Shown here in pieces: positions 46,684 through 57,541 of a DNA stretch of 64,000 bases. Numbering within the stretch: the first letter of the stretch is position 1; every line of letters starts with the position of its first letter. The notes under the pieces are model-generated. The model ran no database searches and had not been told where the DNA came from. It saw only the letters and a list, made by a program, of their open reading frames with translations. This DNA is from Streptomyces sp. WAC08241. GTDB lineage: Bacteria > Actinomycetota > Actinomycetes > Streptomycetales > Streptomycetaceae. The DNA is taken from contig CP042279.1 in NCBI GenBank assembly GCA_007858575.1, positions 7,099,001 through 7,163,000 on the forward strand, in the 5' to 3' direction. Position numbers and translations under genes: made by a program.

Positions 46684-46914
46684 ATGGCCCTGTTCAAGAA
46701 GCGCACGGCGGGCAAACCGGGCGAGTGGTACTACTGCCTGGAGCACAAGAAGGTCGAGGAGGGCCCCGAATGCCTCGAAGAACCGTTTCGGCCCGTACAC
46801 CACCCGTGAGGAGGCCTCCCACGCCATGGAGACCGCCCGCGAGCGGAACCTGGAGTGGGAGACGGACCCGCGCTGGCACGACGCCGGGGGAAGAAGGACG
46901 AGAACCCCGAGTAG
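46684..46914 (+). CDS. Small conserved Streptomyces protein (frameshifted)
   Basis: About 76 residues after joining frames: MALFKKRTAGKPGEWYYCLE, HKKVEEGPEC, then KNRFGPYTTREEASHAMETA, RERNLEWETDPRWHDA and KDENPE. The pattern WYYCLEHKKVE..GPYxTREEA is a small zinc-free SPOR-like domain seen next to map in Streptomyces. Divergent from map. Slips near 46772 and 46890. No known function. Confidence 0.7.
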
Positions 46915-46996
46915 CCCGTGTGACCCGCGGAGGCGGTACGGGAGCCCCGGGGCCGCTCCGGTGCTCCCGGGGCCGGCTCCGGGGCCCTGGGCCGCT

Positions 46997-48307
46997 CTAG
47001 GCTGTCCCGGCGGTCTCCTCGCGGGCCTTCTCGGCCGCCTCCTGCTGCGCCCTGCGCCGCAGCGAGTCCGGGTCGGTCGAGGAGTCGTACCGCAGGAGCT
47101 TCGGCAGCGTCAGGCAGAGCAGGCCCACCGAGGCCACAGGCCACGCCGCCCGTCCAGATCGCCGTCCGGGTGCCGGTCCAGCCCGCCGCCACGCCCGCCC
47201 GCACCTGGCCGAGCTGCGGGCCGACGCTGTAGGAGAGCACCTCGATGCCGGCGAGCCGGCCGCGCAGCTCCTCCGGGATCGTCTGGTTCCAGATGGTGGA
47301 GCGGCCCAGGCCGCTCAGCATGTCGCCGGCGCCCGCGAAGGCCAGGCAGAGCAGCACCAGCCAGACGTTCCCGAACCAGCCGGCCGCCGCGATCGCCAGG
47401 CCCCAGGCCGTCGCGCCCCGGCCACGAGCAGACCGTGCCGCCGCACCTTCGAGGTCCAGCCGCTGGTCAGGCCGAGCACCAGCGAGCCGACCGAGCCCGC
47501 CGCGTACATCAGGCCGAGCGACCAGTCCGCGTCCAGCTCGTCCGCGAGGAACGGAAGATCGTGTTCGGGAAGGCGAAGAACATCGCCGCCAGGTCGATCG
47601 CGTACGTGCCCAGCAGCACCGGCCGCGACCAGGCGTACCGGGCGCCCTCCGCGATGCCCGCAGCGAGGGCTTCTCCGCGTCGTGCGCGGGCGGCGCGGGG
47701 AGAGGCGCCGGCACATCAGGACCGAGACCGCGAAGCCGCAGACCGTCACCGCGTACGCGGCGCGTGCCCGCGAGCGCCACGACCAGGCCCGCGATCGAGG
47801 GGCCCGCGATGGCGCCCATCTGCCAGCGCAGCGAGTTCAGCGCGGCCGCCGCCGTCTGGTGCTCGTGCGGCACGATCCGGGCGAAGAGCGAGTCGAGCGC
47901 GGCCGCTGGAGCCCGCGAGCGCGGAGACGCCGGCCGCGACCACGTACAGCGGCCAGAGCATCGGCTCCGGCAGCAGCGCGTTGACCAGCAGGACCGCGGC
48001 AGCGTGCCGAGGCCCGCCTCGGTCCACAGGATCACCCGCCGCCGGTCGACCGCGTCGGCGAGCGCCCCGCCGTACAGGCCGAACACCACCAGCGGCACCA
48101 GCTCGACCGCGCCCATCGCCCCGACCGCGAGCGGCGAGTTCGTCAGCTCCTTGATCTGGAGCGGCAGGGCGATCATCGCCATCGCGCTGCTGAAGAACGT
48201 CACGAGCCCCTGCACCCACAGGAGCCGGAAGTCACGGGAGGCGCGCCAGGGCGCCAGATCGGGCAGGAGGGCGGAGAGCTTCGAGCGCGGGGGACACGAG
48301 GGGTCAT
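46997..48307 (-). CDS. MFS exporter, enterobactin/ macrolide-type (frameshifted)
   Basis: Twelve helices in about 436 residues. LLPDLAPWRASRDFRLLWVQ is the usual start of the group (NRF-like). GLYGGALADAVDRRRVILW is MFS motif A, LNSLRWQMGAIAGPSIAGLV is motif C-like, then LGLMYAAGSVGSLVLGL, LAFAGAGDMLSGLGRSTIWN and QTIPEELRGRLAGIEVLSY. About seven slips (48285, 48000, 47910, 47765, 47670, 47565, 47420, 47135). The start codon ATG at 48307 needs one of them. Substrate unknown. Confidence 0.8.
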
Positions 48308-48368
48308 GTTCCGTCCGAAAGGTGCAGAAGGCAACCTGATTATCGGTGAGCACCACCGGAGACCCGGA

Positions 48369-48600
48369 CGGGACCTCGCCGGCGCTTCGGTGAGAGGCCG
48401 GATGCGGGTCCTGCGGGTGCTTCGGTGGCGGCCTGGATGCGGGTCCTGCGGGTGCTTCGGTGGCGGCCTGGGTGCGGGTCCTGCGGGTGCTTCGGTGACG
48501 GCCTGCTTGCGGGTCCTGCGGGTGCTTCGGTGACGGACCGTGCGCAGGTCCTGCCGGCGCTTCGTCGACCGGCCGGGCGCGGGCCCTACCAGCGCTTCGG
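48369..48600. repeat. 35-bp tandem repeat, about six units
   Basis: Best units are 48404-48438, 48439-48473, 48474-48508 and 48509-48543, consensus GCGGGTCCTGCGGGTGCTTC followed by GGTGACGGCCTGctT. Units before 48404 and after 48543 are degenerate. There are no spacers, so it is not a CRISPR array. The array lies between an upstream same-strand gene's stop and the MFS start, overlapping the last codons of the former. Confidence 0.85.
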
Positions 48601-49170
48601 CGGCGGGGCCGTCAGGCGGTCCGCGAGGGTCGAGAGCCGGTCCCGGAAGCGCCGGTTCCCGCGCGGCGACGGCAGGCTGTTCTCCCCGGCCGCCGCGCTC
48701 ACCAGGTGCTGGACCGTGTCCAGGTCCACCCCGCCCCCTCCGTCACCGCAGGCGCCTCGTGCGCGAGCCCCCACCGGGTCGTCCCCGCCGAGCGCGAGGA
48801 CCGTCGCCCCCGCCCGCCGGGCGTCGTGCACCCGCTGGAGCAGCCCGCCTCCGGCCGCTCCGGCGCCACCACCAACAGGGTCGCCCCCGCCCCGCCGCCT
48901 CGAGCCTGCCCAGGCCCACCGCCAGGGTGGTCGCCCGGCCGCACCCGGTGCCGCACCAGCGTCGGCGCCAGCTCCGGCAGCCCCGACCAGGTGGACTCGT
49001 CGACCAGGTGCGCCGCCAGGTGCCAGGGCTCGTACTCCTCCGTGCCCACCAGGAGCAGCCCGCCCGTGCGGGACCACCGAGCCCGCAGCGCCCCGCGAAC
49101 CGGCGGGCCGCCCCGGCCACTCCGTCCCGGCGAGCACTTCCCGCAGCAACGCGACCCGTACGGCATCCAT
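48586..49170 (-). CDS. Conserved hypothetical protein, Rossmann-like (frameshifted)
   Basis: About 195 residues: MDAVRVALLREVLAGTEWPG, LRARWSRTGGLLLVGTEEYE, PWHLAAHLVDESTWSGLPEL, ATLLVVAPERPEAG, VHDARRAGATVLALGGDDPV, LDTVQHLVSAAAGENSLPSP and RFRDRLSTLADRLTAPPPKR. Alternating strands and helices with GGDD-like loop suggest a SIS- or GT-B-like sugar/nucleotide binding fold, not assigned further. Slips near 49095, 48940, 48890 and 48740. Divergent from the F420 reductase gene. Confidence 0.6.
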   Translation of the reverse strand: MDAVRVALLREVLAGTEWPGRPAGSRGAAGSVVPHGRAAPGGHGGVRALAPGGAPGRRVHLVGAAGAGADAGAAPGAAGRPPWRWAWAGSRRRGGGDPVGGGAGAAGGGLLQRVHDARRAGATVLALGGDDPVGARARGACGDGGGGVDLDTVQHLVSAAAGENSLPSPRGNRRFRDRLSTLADRLTAPPPKRW

Positions 49171-49273
49171 GCGGACGCATCATGGACGACGCCGGGCCGC
49201 GCGCGGCCGAATGCAGTGGATCACTCGTGCAGGGGAGGCCCCGGCGGTCCGACCGGTCGGTAATGTCGGGGTC

Positions 49274-49988
49274 ATGACTTCCTCCAGCGCACCCCAGGAC
49301 CCCGCCGCCCCCGCGGCCAAGGCCCCAAGGACCCGTGGGACCTCCCGGACGTCTCCGGGCTCGTCGTCGGCGTCCTCGGCGGCACCGGCGAGCAGGGCCG
49401 GGGCCTCGCCTACCGGTTCGCCCGGGCCGGACAGAAGGTGATCATCGGCTCCCGCGCCGCCGACCGCGCCGGGACGCGGCCGCGGAGCTCGGCCACGGCG
49501 TCGAGGGCGCCGACAACGCCGAGACCGCCCGCCGCAGCGACGTCGTGATCGTCGCCGTGCCGTGGGACGGCCACGCCAAGACGCTGGAGTCGCTGCGCGA
49601 GGGCTGGCCGGCAAGCTCGTCGTGGACTGCGTCAACCCGCTCGGCTTCGACAAGAAGGGCGCCTACGCCCTCAAGCCCGGGGAGGGCTCCGCCGCCGAGC
49701 AGGCCGCCGCGCTCCTCCCGGACTCCCGGGTCACCGCCGCCTTCCACCACCTCTCCGCCGTCCTCCTCCAGGACGCCTCCCTGGACGAGATCGACACCGA
49801 CGTGATGGTCCTCGGCGAGGAGCGCGCCGACGTGGAGGTCGTCCAGCTCGTCGGCCGCATCGCCGGCATGCGGCGTCTTCGCCGGCCGGCTGCGCAGCGC
49901 CCACCAGGTCGAGTCGCTCGTCGCCAACCTGATCTCGGTCAGCCGCCGCTACAAGGCCCACGCGGGCCTCCGGGTCACCGACATCTGA
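49274..49988 (+). CDS. npdG: F420H2:NADP oxidoreductase (frameshifted)
   Basis: The nucleotide site GVLGGTGEQGRGLAYRFARA, KVIIGSRAADRAG (NADP-type Arg/Ser), DVVIVAVPWDGHAKTLESL, GKLVVDCVNPLGFDKKGAYA, VTAAFHHLSAVLLQDASLDE and VMVLGEERADVEVVQLV match Fno/NpdG proteins. It shuttles hydride between coenzyme F420 and NADP, feeding F420-dependent antibiotic and redox enzymes. The N terminus has a Pro/Ala tail. Slips near 49320, 49475, 49610 and 49870. About 237 residues. Confidence 0.87.
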
Positions 49989-50091
49989 GGACGCCCGGGC
50001 CGGGGAGGCGAGCCGGAGAACAGGCGCTTCCGGGCATGGGGACACTGGACGGGCACCGAGACCCATCCGCACCGGACAGGAGCCGACCCCC

Positions 50092-50277
50092 ATGCCCCGC
50101 CTCGCCCTCTACGCCCTCGTGGTCTGCGCCCTGGCCGCCGCCGCGTGCGTCGTCTCCTTCGTCCAGGGCAGCTTCCTCGGCATCGTCTGGGTCCTCCTGG
50201 CCGGCCTCTCCTCCAACATGGCCTGGTACTACCTCCGCCGCGCCAAGGCCGAGAAGGCCGCCGCCGCCCAGGTCTGA
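50092..50277 (+). CDS. Small membrane protein (61 residues)
   Basis: Intact. Two hydrophobic helices, ALYALVVCALAAAACVVSFV and FLGIVWVLLAGLSSNMAWYY, separated by a short turn, then a basic and Ala-rich tail (LRRAKAEKAAAAQV). No motif. It may assist the neighbouring protease or reductase, but there is no direct evidence. The 15 bp carrying its stop are tandemly duplicated (GCCCAGGTCTGAGCC twice). Confidence 0.7.
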   Translation: MPRLALYALVVCALAAAACVVSFVQGSFLGIVWVLLAGLSSNMAWYYLRRAKAEKAAAAQV

Positions 50278-50308
50278 GCCGCCCAGGTCTGAGCCGCCCG
50301 GGGCGGGC

Positions 50309-51101
50309 TCAGACCCGCAGAACTCCGGGGTCCCCTCCCAGAACCGGAAGAGCTCCGAGCCGCAGTACCGGCTCTGCTCCGGCACGCCCAGGGCCCGCAT
50401 GAGCGCGTCGATCGCGTCGAAGAAGGCGCCGTTGACCGCCGGGACGAACAGCAGCGCGATCACGACGAAGAAGCCGTACGGCGCGTACGGCTCGATCCGC
50501 CGCTTCACCCCGTACGACAGCCAGGGCTCCACCACCCCGTACCCGTCGAGCCCCGGGACCGGCAGCATGTTCAGGAGCGCCGCCGTCACCTGGAGGAACG
50601 CCAGGAACGCGAGCGCGTACCGGAAGGCCGGCGGCACACCGTCCAGCGCGTCCAGCCAGAACGGGGCCGTGCACACGAGCGCGAAGAGGACGTTCGTCAG
50701 CGGGCCCGCCGCCGAGACCAGGCTGTGCTTCCAGCGGCCCTCGATCCGCCCCGCTCGATGAAGACCGCGCCGCCCGGCAGACCGATCCCGCCCATGATCA
50801 CGAAGAGCACCGGGAGCACGATGCTCAGCGCCGCGTGCGTGTACTTCAGCGGGTTCAGGGTCAGATAGCCCTTCGCGCCCACCGTGACGTCCCCGCCGTG
50901 CAGGGCCGTCCGGGCGTGCGCGTACTCGTGCAGGCAGAGCGACACCACCCACGCCGAGGTCACGAAGAGGAAGACCGCGAGACCGGGCAGGGCGGCGAAG
51001 TCCGTCCACACCGCCCAGCCGGTGACGGCCATGACGGCGAGGATCGCCAGGAAGACAGGACTGATCCGCCGCTCGCGGCTCCGGGCGGTGGCCGTGGTCA
51101 T
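50309..51101 (-). CDS. Site-2 protease family (M50) metalloprotease (frameshifted)
   Basis: HEYAHARTALHGGD is the HExxH zinc motif, within helix 2 (VTSAWVVSLCLHEYAHA). GAKGYLTLNPLKYTHAALSI, VFIERGRIEGRW and AAGPLTNVLFALVCTAPFW follow, then LLNMLPVPGLDGYGVVEPWL with the NxxPxxxLDG metal-ligand Asp motif. About 264 residues with six helices. It would cut substrates within the membrane. Slip near 50755, and a probable slip at 50315 that creates the expected end (EFCG plus one residue). Confidence 0.86.
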
Positions 51102-51197
51102 CACGGAGGCTCCCAGGGGGGACGGGGAAGGCTGGTGTGCGGGGAACGTACCGGGACCGGGTCCGGTTCCGGGCCGGGGCTCACGGAGAATGGGGCC

Positions 51198-54100
51198 GTG
51201 CGCTATTCCGTCCTCGGTCCCACCCTCGTCCACGCGTCCGACGGCACCGACGTGGCCGTCGGCGGCCCCGGGTGCGGGCGCTGCTCACCGTCCTCGCCCT
51301 GCGGGCCGGCCGGCCCGTGCCCGTACGGGAGCTGGTGGACGAGGTCTGGTACGGCGACGAGCCGCCCGCCGACGCGGTCGCCGCGCTCCAGGCCCTGGTC
51401 GGGCGGCTGCGCGGGGCCCTGGGCCGGGACCGGGTGGCCTCCACCGGGGCGGCTACCGGCTCGACGCCCGCCCCGGGGACGTGGACGCCCGCCGCTTCGA
51501 GCGGCTCGCCGCCGACAGGGCCGCCGCCCTGACCGCCGGGGACGCCGGGCGGGCCGCCGCCCTGCTCGACGAAGCCCTCGGGCTCTGGCGCGGCCCCGCC
51601 CTCGCCGACCTGCCGGACCGGGCCGCCGAGGCCGCCCGCTGGGAGGCCCGCCGCCTCGACGCCCGCCGCGCCCGGCTCGACGCCGCCCTGGCCCTCGGCG
51701 ACGCGCCCGCCGCCCTCCCGAGCTGACCGCCCTCTGCGCGGCCCACCCGCTGGACGAGCCTCCAGGCCCTGCGCATCCGCGCCCTGCGCGACACGGGCCG
51801 GACGGCCGAGGCGCTCGCCGCGTACGTCCGCCGCGCCCTGGCCGACCGTCTCGGCGCGGACCCGTCCCCGGCCCTGCGCGCCTCCTCCGCCGCACTGCTC
51901 GCCGGGGAGACGGCGCCGGCGCAGCCCGCGCCCGCTCCCGCCCCGTCCGGGGGAACCTGCGCGCGCGGCTCACCAGCTTCGTCGGCCGCGACGGGGAGAT
52001 CGCCGCGCTCCGGGAGGACCTGCGGGCGGCCCGGCTCGTCACCCTGCTCGGGCCCGGCGGCGCCGGGAAGACCCGTCTCGCAGGAGGCCGCCGAGCGCGG
52101 CGCCGAGGCCTGGCCGGACGGCGCCTGGGTCGCCGAACTCGCCCCGTCACCTCCCCGGAGGCCGTGCCCGGGCCGTCCTCGCGGCCGTCGGCGCCCGCGA
52201 GACCGTCCTGCGCGGCGCGGGGCCGAGGCTGCGGGCCGGGAACGACCCCTCGCCCGGCTCGTCGAGCACTGCGCCGGACGCCGGATGCTCCTCCTCCTGG
52301 ACAACTGCGAGCACGTGGTCGGCGCCGCCGCCGAGCTGGCCGAGGCCCTCCTGGCCCGCTGTCCGGGGCTGCGGATCCTGGCGACGAGTCGGGAGCCGTT
52401 GGGGGTGCCGGGGGAGGTGGTGCGGCCGTTGGGTCCGTTGCCGGTGGGGATGGCGTTGCGGTTGCTGGGGAGCGGGGGGCGGCGGCGCGGCCGGGGTTCG
52501 TGGTGGGGAGGACCGGGAGGCGGCGGAGGAGGTGTGTCGTCGGCTGGACGGGTTGCCGTTGGCGATCGAGTTGGCGGCGGCGCGGTTGCGGATGTTGTCG
52601 GTGCGGCAGATCGCGGAGCGTCTTGACGATCGTTTCCGGTTGTTGACGGCGGGGCGCGGACGGTGTTGCCGCGTCAGCAGACGTTGCGGGCGGTGGTGGA
52701 CTGGTCGTGGGATCTGCTGGAGGGTGCGGAGCGGTGGTGTTGCGGCGGCTTGCGGTGTTCACGGGCGGGTGTGATCTGGCGGCGGCCGGGCGGTGTGCGG
52801 GGTGCGGAGGCCGGGGACGTGCTGGATGTCCTCGGGGCGTTGGTGGACAAGTCGCTGGTGGTGGCGTCGCCGGGTGGGGCGGATGCGTTACCGGCTGCTT
52901 GAGACGGTGGCGGAGTACGCGCGGGAGCGGTTGGTGGAGGCGGGGGCGGGCGGGGGTGGAGCGGCGGCATCTGACGTACTACCGGGAGCTGGCCCGGTGT
53001 ACGGATCCGGAGCTGCGCGGGCCGGGGCGGGTCGCCGCCATCGCCCGCTTCGAGACCGAGTACGGCAACCTCCGCACCGCCCTGCGCCGGGCCGTCGACG
53101 CCCGCGACGAGGACGAGGCCCTCGTCCTCGTCCACTCCCTGCTCTGGTACTGGCAGATGCGCGACCTGCGCACCGACGCCCTGCACTGGGCCCGGGCCGC
53201 CGCGGCCCTCGGCCCCGACCCGTTCGCGCCGCCCGCCGCCCTGTCGTCCCCCTGCAGGCCGTGCACGCCGCCCCGCCGCCGCTCTCCGAGGAACAGCGCT
53301 GGGAGGCCCGGCGCGGGGTGCGGCTGGTCGAACTGATCAGCATGAGCCCGACACGGCCGCTGGACCACCCCGAGGGCGTGCGGCGGCTGCGCGAGATGAC
53401 CGCCGCCCACGACCCCGGCCTGCCCCAGTCCTGCCGGCTTCCCGGCGCCTTCGCCTTCTTCGCGCTCCTCCTCATCGGGGAGGCCGACCGGCTCGTCGAC
53501 GTGCTCGACGTCACCGTCGACGCCTGCCGCCGGTACGGCTACGACTGGGACCTCGCCAACGTCCTCCAACTGCGCGCCAGCCTGCTCGCCAACCGGGGCG
53601 ACCGGGCGGCCCAGGCGATCGACGACGCCGACGAGAGCCTGGAGGTCTTCGTCCGGTTCGGCGACGCCTGGGGCGCGGCCGAGGCGCTCTCCTCCCGCGC
53701 GGAGGCCAGGAGCAGCTGCTCCTGTTCGAGAGGCCGCCGAGGACTTCACCGCCGCCATCGGCCACGCCGAACGGATCGGCGCCCAGGCGCAGGTGCTGCT
53801 CCTGCGGGCCCGGTACGCCGGCACGCTCGTCGAGGCCGGGCGGCCCGACGAGGGCGAGGCGATCCTGCGCGAGATCCTGGCCGACGACCACGGCCTGGGC
53901 CACGAACCCGCGCGGGCGCCCGCATGTTCCTCGGGGTGGCGCTCGGCCGCGCGGGACGCACCGACGAGGCCCGCGAGCACCTCCACGCGCTCCTCGGGGA
54001 GTTCGACTCGGACACCCTCGCCCTCTTCCAGGGCTTCACCCTCGGCGTCCTCGGCTGGCTGGACGTCCTGGACGGGCGGTACGCCTCGGCGCTCGCCCTC

Positions 54101-54448
54101 GCGACGGAGGCGTACGAGAGCTCCCTGGGCCCGCTGTCCATGATGATCGGCCCGCAGATGCCGGCCATGCACCTGATCGTCGCCGCCTGGGCCCTGGCCG
54201 GACTCGGCGGACCGGAGGCGCGGACCGGCGCGGTGCTGCTCGGGGCCAGGGACGGCCTGCTCCCGCCGGGGCACCTGCCGCCGCCGACCGAGCGGGAGCA
54301 GTGGGGTGGCCACCGAACTCGGCCGTTCCGTACTCGGCGACGCGGAGTTCGAGGCGGCACGCGCCGAGGGCGGCGGCCTCTCCTTCGAAAGGCCGCCGCC
54401 CTGCTCGGTCGCGCCGCCGACGCGATCAGAGAGCGCGCCGAGTCCTGA
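51198..54448 (+). CDS. BTAD / NB-ARC / TPR transcriptional regulator, AfsR-like (heavily frameshifted)
   Basis: Order of domains: OmpR-type winged helix (RALLTVLALRAGRPVPVREL, WYGDEPPADAVAALQALVGR), BTAD domain (DARRFERLAADRAAAL, LRIRALRDTGRTAEALAAYV), NB-ARC ATPase (FVGRDGEIAALREDL, Walker A LGPGGAGKTRL, Walker B RRMLLLLDNCEHVV, LATSREPLGVPGEVV, LDGLPLAIELAAARLRML), winged helix, then TPR repeats (LHWARAAAALGPDP, FVRFGDAWGAAEALSSRA, VLLRARYAGTLVEAGRPDE). About 1080 residues, regulator of secondary metabolism. At least twelve slips. The segment 52380-52960 uses G-ending codons unlike the rest. Confidence 0.82.
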
Positions 54449-54465
54449 CCCCCGGGGACCCCGGC

Positions 54466-55323
54466 TCAGGTCTTCTTGCGGAACTTGGCGACCGCGATCG
54501 GCGCCGTGACGACCGTGATCAGCACCGACCAGCCGAGGGTCATCCACACCGAGTGGGCGAGCGGACCGCCGTTGACGAGGTTCCGCGCGGCGTCGGCGAG
54601 GTTGGAGAGCGGGTTGTAGTCGGTGAAGGTCTCCAGCCAGCCCGGCATCGAGGTCGGCGGGGCGAAGATCGACGAACCGAACTGGGCGGCATCAGGACCA
54701 GCATCGCGACCCCTGGACCGCCTGCGTCGTCTTCATGGTGAGGCCGAGCAGGATGAAGATCATCAGCGAGGCGCCGAAGACCATCGACAGGCCGATCGCG
54801 GCGAAGAGTTCGAGCACCGAGGTCTTGACCTCCATGCCGAGCAGGAAGCCCATGCCGAGCAGGATCGCGGTGGCGATCAGCATCCGGCCGACCTCGACGA
54901 CGATCTTGGCGATCAGGACGGAGGACCGGGCGATCGGCATCGTCGGAACCGGTCCATGACCCCCTTCTTGAAGTCCTCGTTCACGCCGGACCCGACGGCC
55001 ATGGCGATGTTCATGCCCATCATCGCCATCAGGCCGGGCGTCACGTAGTTCACGTACGCGTCGTTGTTGCCCTTGCCGGCGATCGCGCCGCCGAAGGCGA
55101 TACACGAACAGCAGGATGAAGATGATCGGCATCAGGACCGCGTCGAACATCGACTCCGGGTCCTGCTTGATCTGGAGGGCGTTGCGCCGGGCGAGCGCGC
55201 CGATGGCGCAGGTTGGCCCGCAGGCCGATCCGGCCCTCGCCGGCCGGCGTCCGCGCCGGGCCCGTGCCCCTGTCCGGGCTGCCGGCGGGAGTCGTGGAAG
55301 CGGTGTGGTCGTGGTGGCGGTGC

Positions 55324-55327
<4 letters not shown>
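54466..55327 (-). CDS. ABC-2 permease, DrrB-like (frameshifted)
   Basis: ALARRNALQIKQDPESMFDA and VLMPIIFILLFVYVF-like start, then SVLIAKIVVEVGRMLIATAI, LLGMGFLLGMEVKTSVLEL, FGASLMIFILLGLTMKTTQA and the C-terminal WLETFTDYNPLSNLADAARN and WSVLITVVTAPIAVAKFRKK. This is the daunorubicin-resistance type permease (DrrB). Slips near 55240, 55100, 54945 and 54700. The start overlaps the ATPase stop (ATGA). With the ATPase it makes a drug exporter. Confidence 0.87.
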
Positions 55328-56316
<989 letters not shown>

Positions 56317-56428
56317 GGAACACGGCCCCACCGACAGCGCCCCGACAGACGGCCGACAGCCCGCCGATGGGGGATGTCGGCGGGCTGTCGGAGGTGCCGC
56401 GGTGGCTTCTCGGGGTCTCCCCGGATCC

Positions 56429-57294
56429 CTAGTGGAAGGTGTGCTCCTCGGCGGGAACGCCCCGCCGGAGACGTCCTCGGCGAAGGCGCGCGCGGCGTCG
56501 CCGAGCGTCTCGCGGAGGTTGGCGTACTGCTTGGTGAAGCGCGGCACCTTGCCGCCGGTCAGACCGGCCATGTCGGTCCAGACGAGGACTGCGCGTCGGT
56601 TCCGGCGCCCGCGCCGATGCCGATGGTCGGGATGCAGCGAGCGGGTGACCTCGGCGGCCAGCTCGGCCGGCACGAGCTCCAGGACGACCGCGAACGCGCC
56701 CGCGTCCTGCGCGGCCTTGGCGTCGCGGGCAGCCGGTGGGCGGCCTCGTCGGAGCGGCCCTGCACCCGGTAGCCCATGGTGTTGACGGACTGCGGGGTCA
56801 GGCCCAGGTGGGACATGACGGGGATGCCGGCCTGGACGAGCAGCTCGGTCTGCGGCAGCGAGCGCTCGCCGCCCTCCAGCTTGATCGCGCCGACGCCGGC
56901 GTCCTTGACGAGCCGGGTGGCGTTGCGCAGGAGCCTGGACGGGCCCCTCCTGGTACGAGCCGAAGGGAGGAGGTCGCCGACGACGAGGGCCCGCCGGGTG
57001 CCGCGCACGACGGCGGCGGAGGAGGTCATCTCGTCCATCGTGACGGGCACGGTGGTGTCGTAGCCGAGGTGACAGTTGCCCATCGAGTCGCCGACGAGGA
57101 TGACCGGGATGCCGGCCTCGTCGAAGACGGAGGCGGTCATCGCGTCGTAGGCGGTGAGCATGGGCCACTTCTCGCCGCGGGCCTTGGCGGCGGCGATGTC
57201 GTGGACGGTGATGCGGCGGGTGCCCGTCCCCGTACAGCGACTTGTTGGTGTCGCCGGTGGCGGCGGGCGGCTTCTGGGCAGCCTGAAGCGTCAT
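56429..57294 (-). CDS. panB: 3-methyl-2-oxobutanoate hydroxymethyltransferase (frameshifted)
   Basis: First step of pantothenate synthesis: transfers hydroxymethyl from methylene-THF to ketoisovalerate. ARGEKWPMLTAYDAMTASVF, AGIPVILVGDSMGNCHLGYD (metal-binding Asp), MTSSAAVVRGTRRALVVGDL, AGVGAIKLEGG (substrate Lys/Glu), QAGIPVMSHLGLTPQSVNTM, FAVVLELVPAELAAEVTRSL, TIGIGAGAGTDAQ and VLVWTDMAGLTGGKVPRFTK (catalytic region) are all there. Slips near 57225, 56955, 56730, 56590 and 56460. About 288 residues. Confidence 0.93.
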
Positions 57295-57541
57295 GGTGAA
57301 CGGCTCCTTGTTGTCATCTCGAGGCGCCCTCACGGCGTCCCCGGACCACGTCCATGGTGGCACTTCGGCGGGCGGACGGGAAAGTGGGCCGAAGTGGCGC
57401 TGTTCACACCGCCGTCATGTGTGAAGTCCGGCGGGGCGTGAAGCGGCGCACCGTGAAGAAGATGTCGGTGCAACGTAAAGACTCGTCCAGCTTTTTCGAT
57501 ACGAGACCGTTCCGTATCGAAATGGTCATACGCTGATCGGC
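57295..57541. promoter_or_regulatory. Divergent promoter region with TetR operator
   Basis: The spacer between panB and the DHA2 exporter contains the inverted repeat TTTCGATACG (57494-57503) and CGTATCGAAA (57513-57522), separated by nine bases, a strong TetR-type operator. TACGCT at 57529-57534 lies seven bases before the exporter ATG, suggesting a leaderless message. No ORF with good support is in the rest. Confidence 0.7.

Noticed and set aside
48369..48600. CRISPR array
   Set aside because: Units are contiguous with no unique spacers and no cas genes are in the window.
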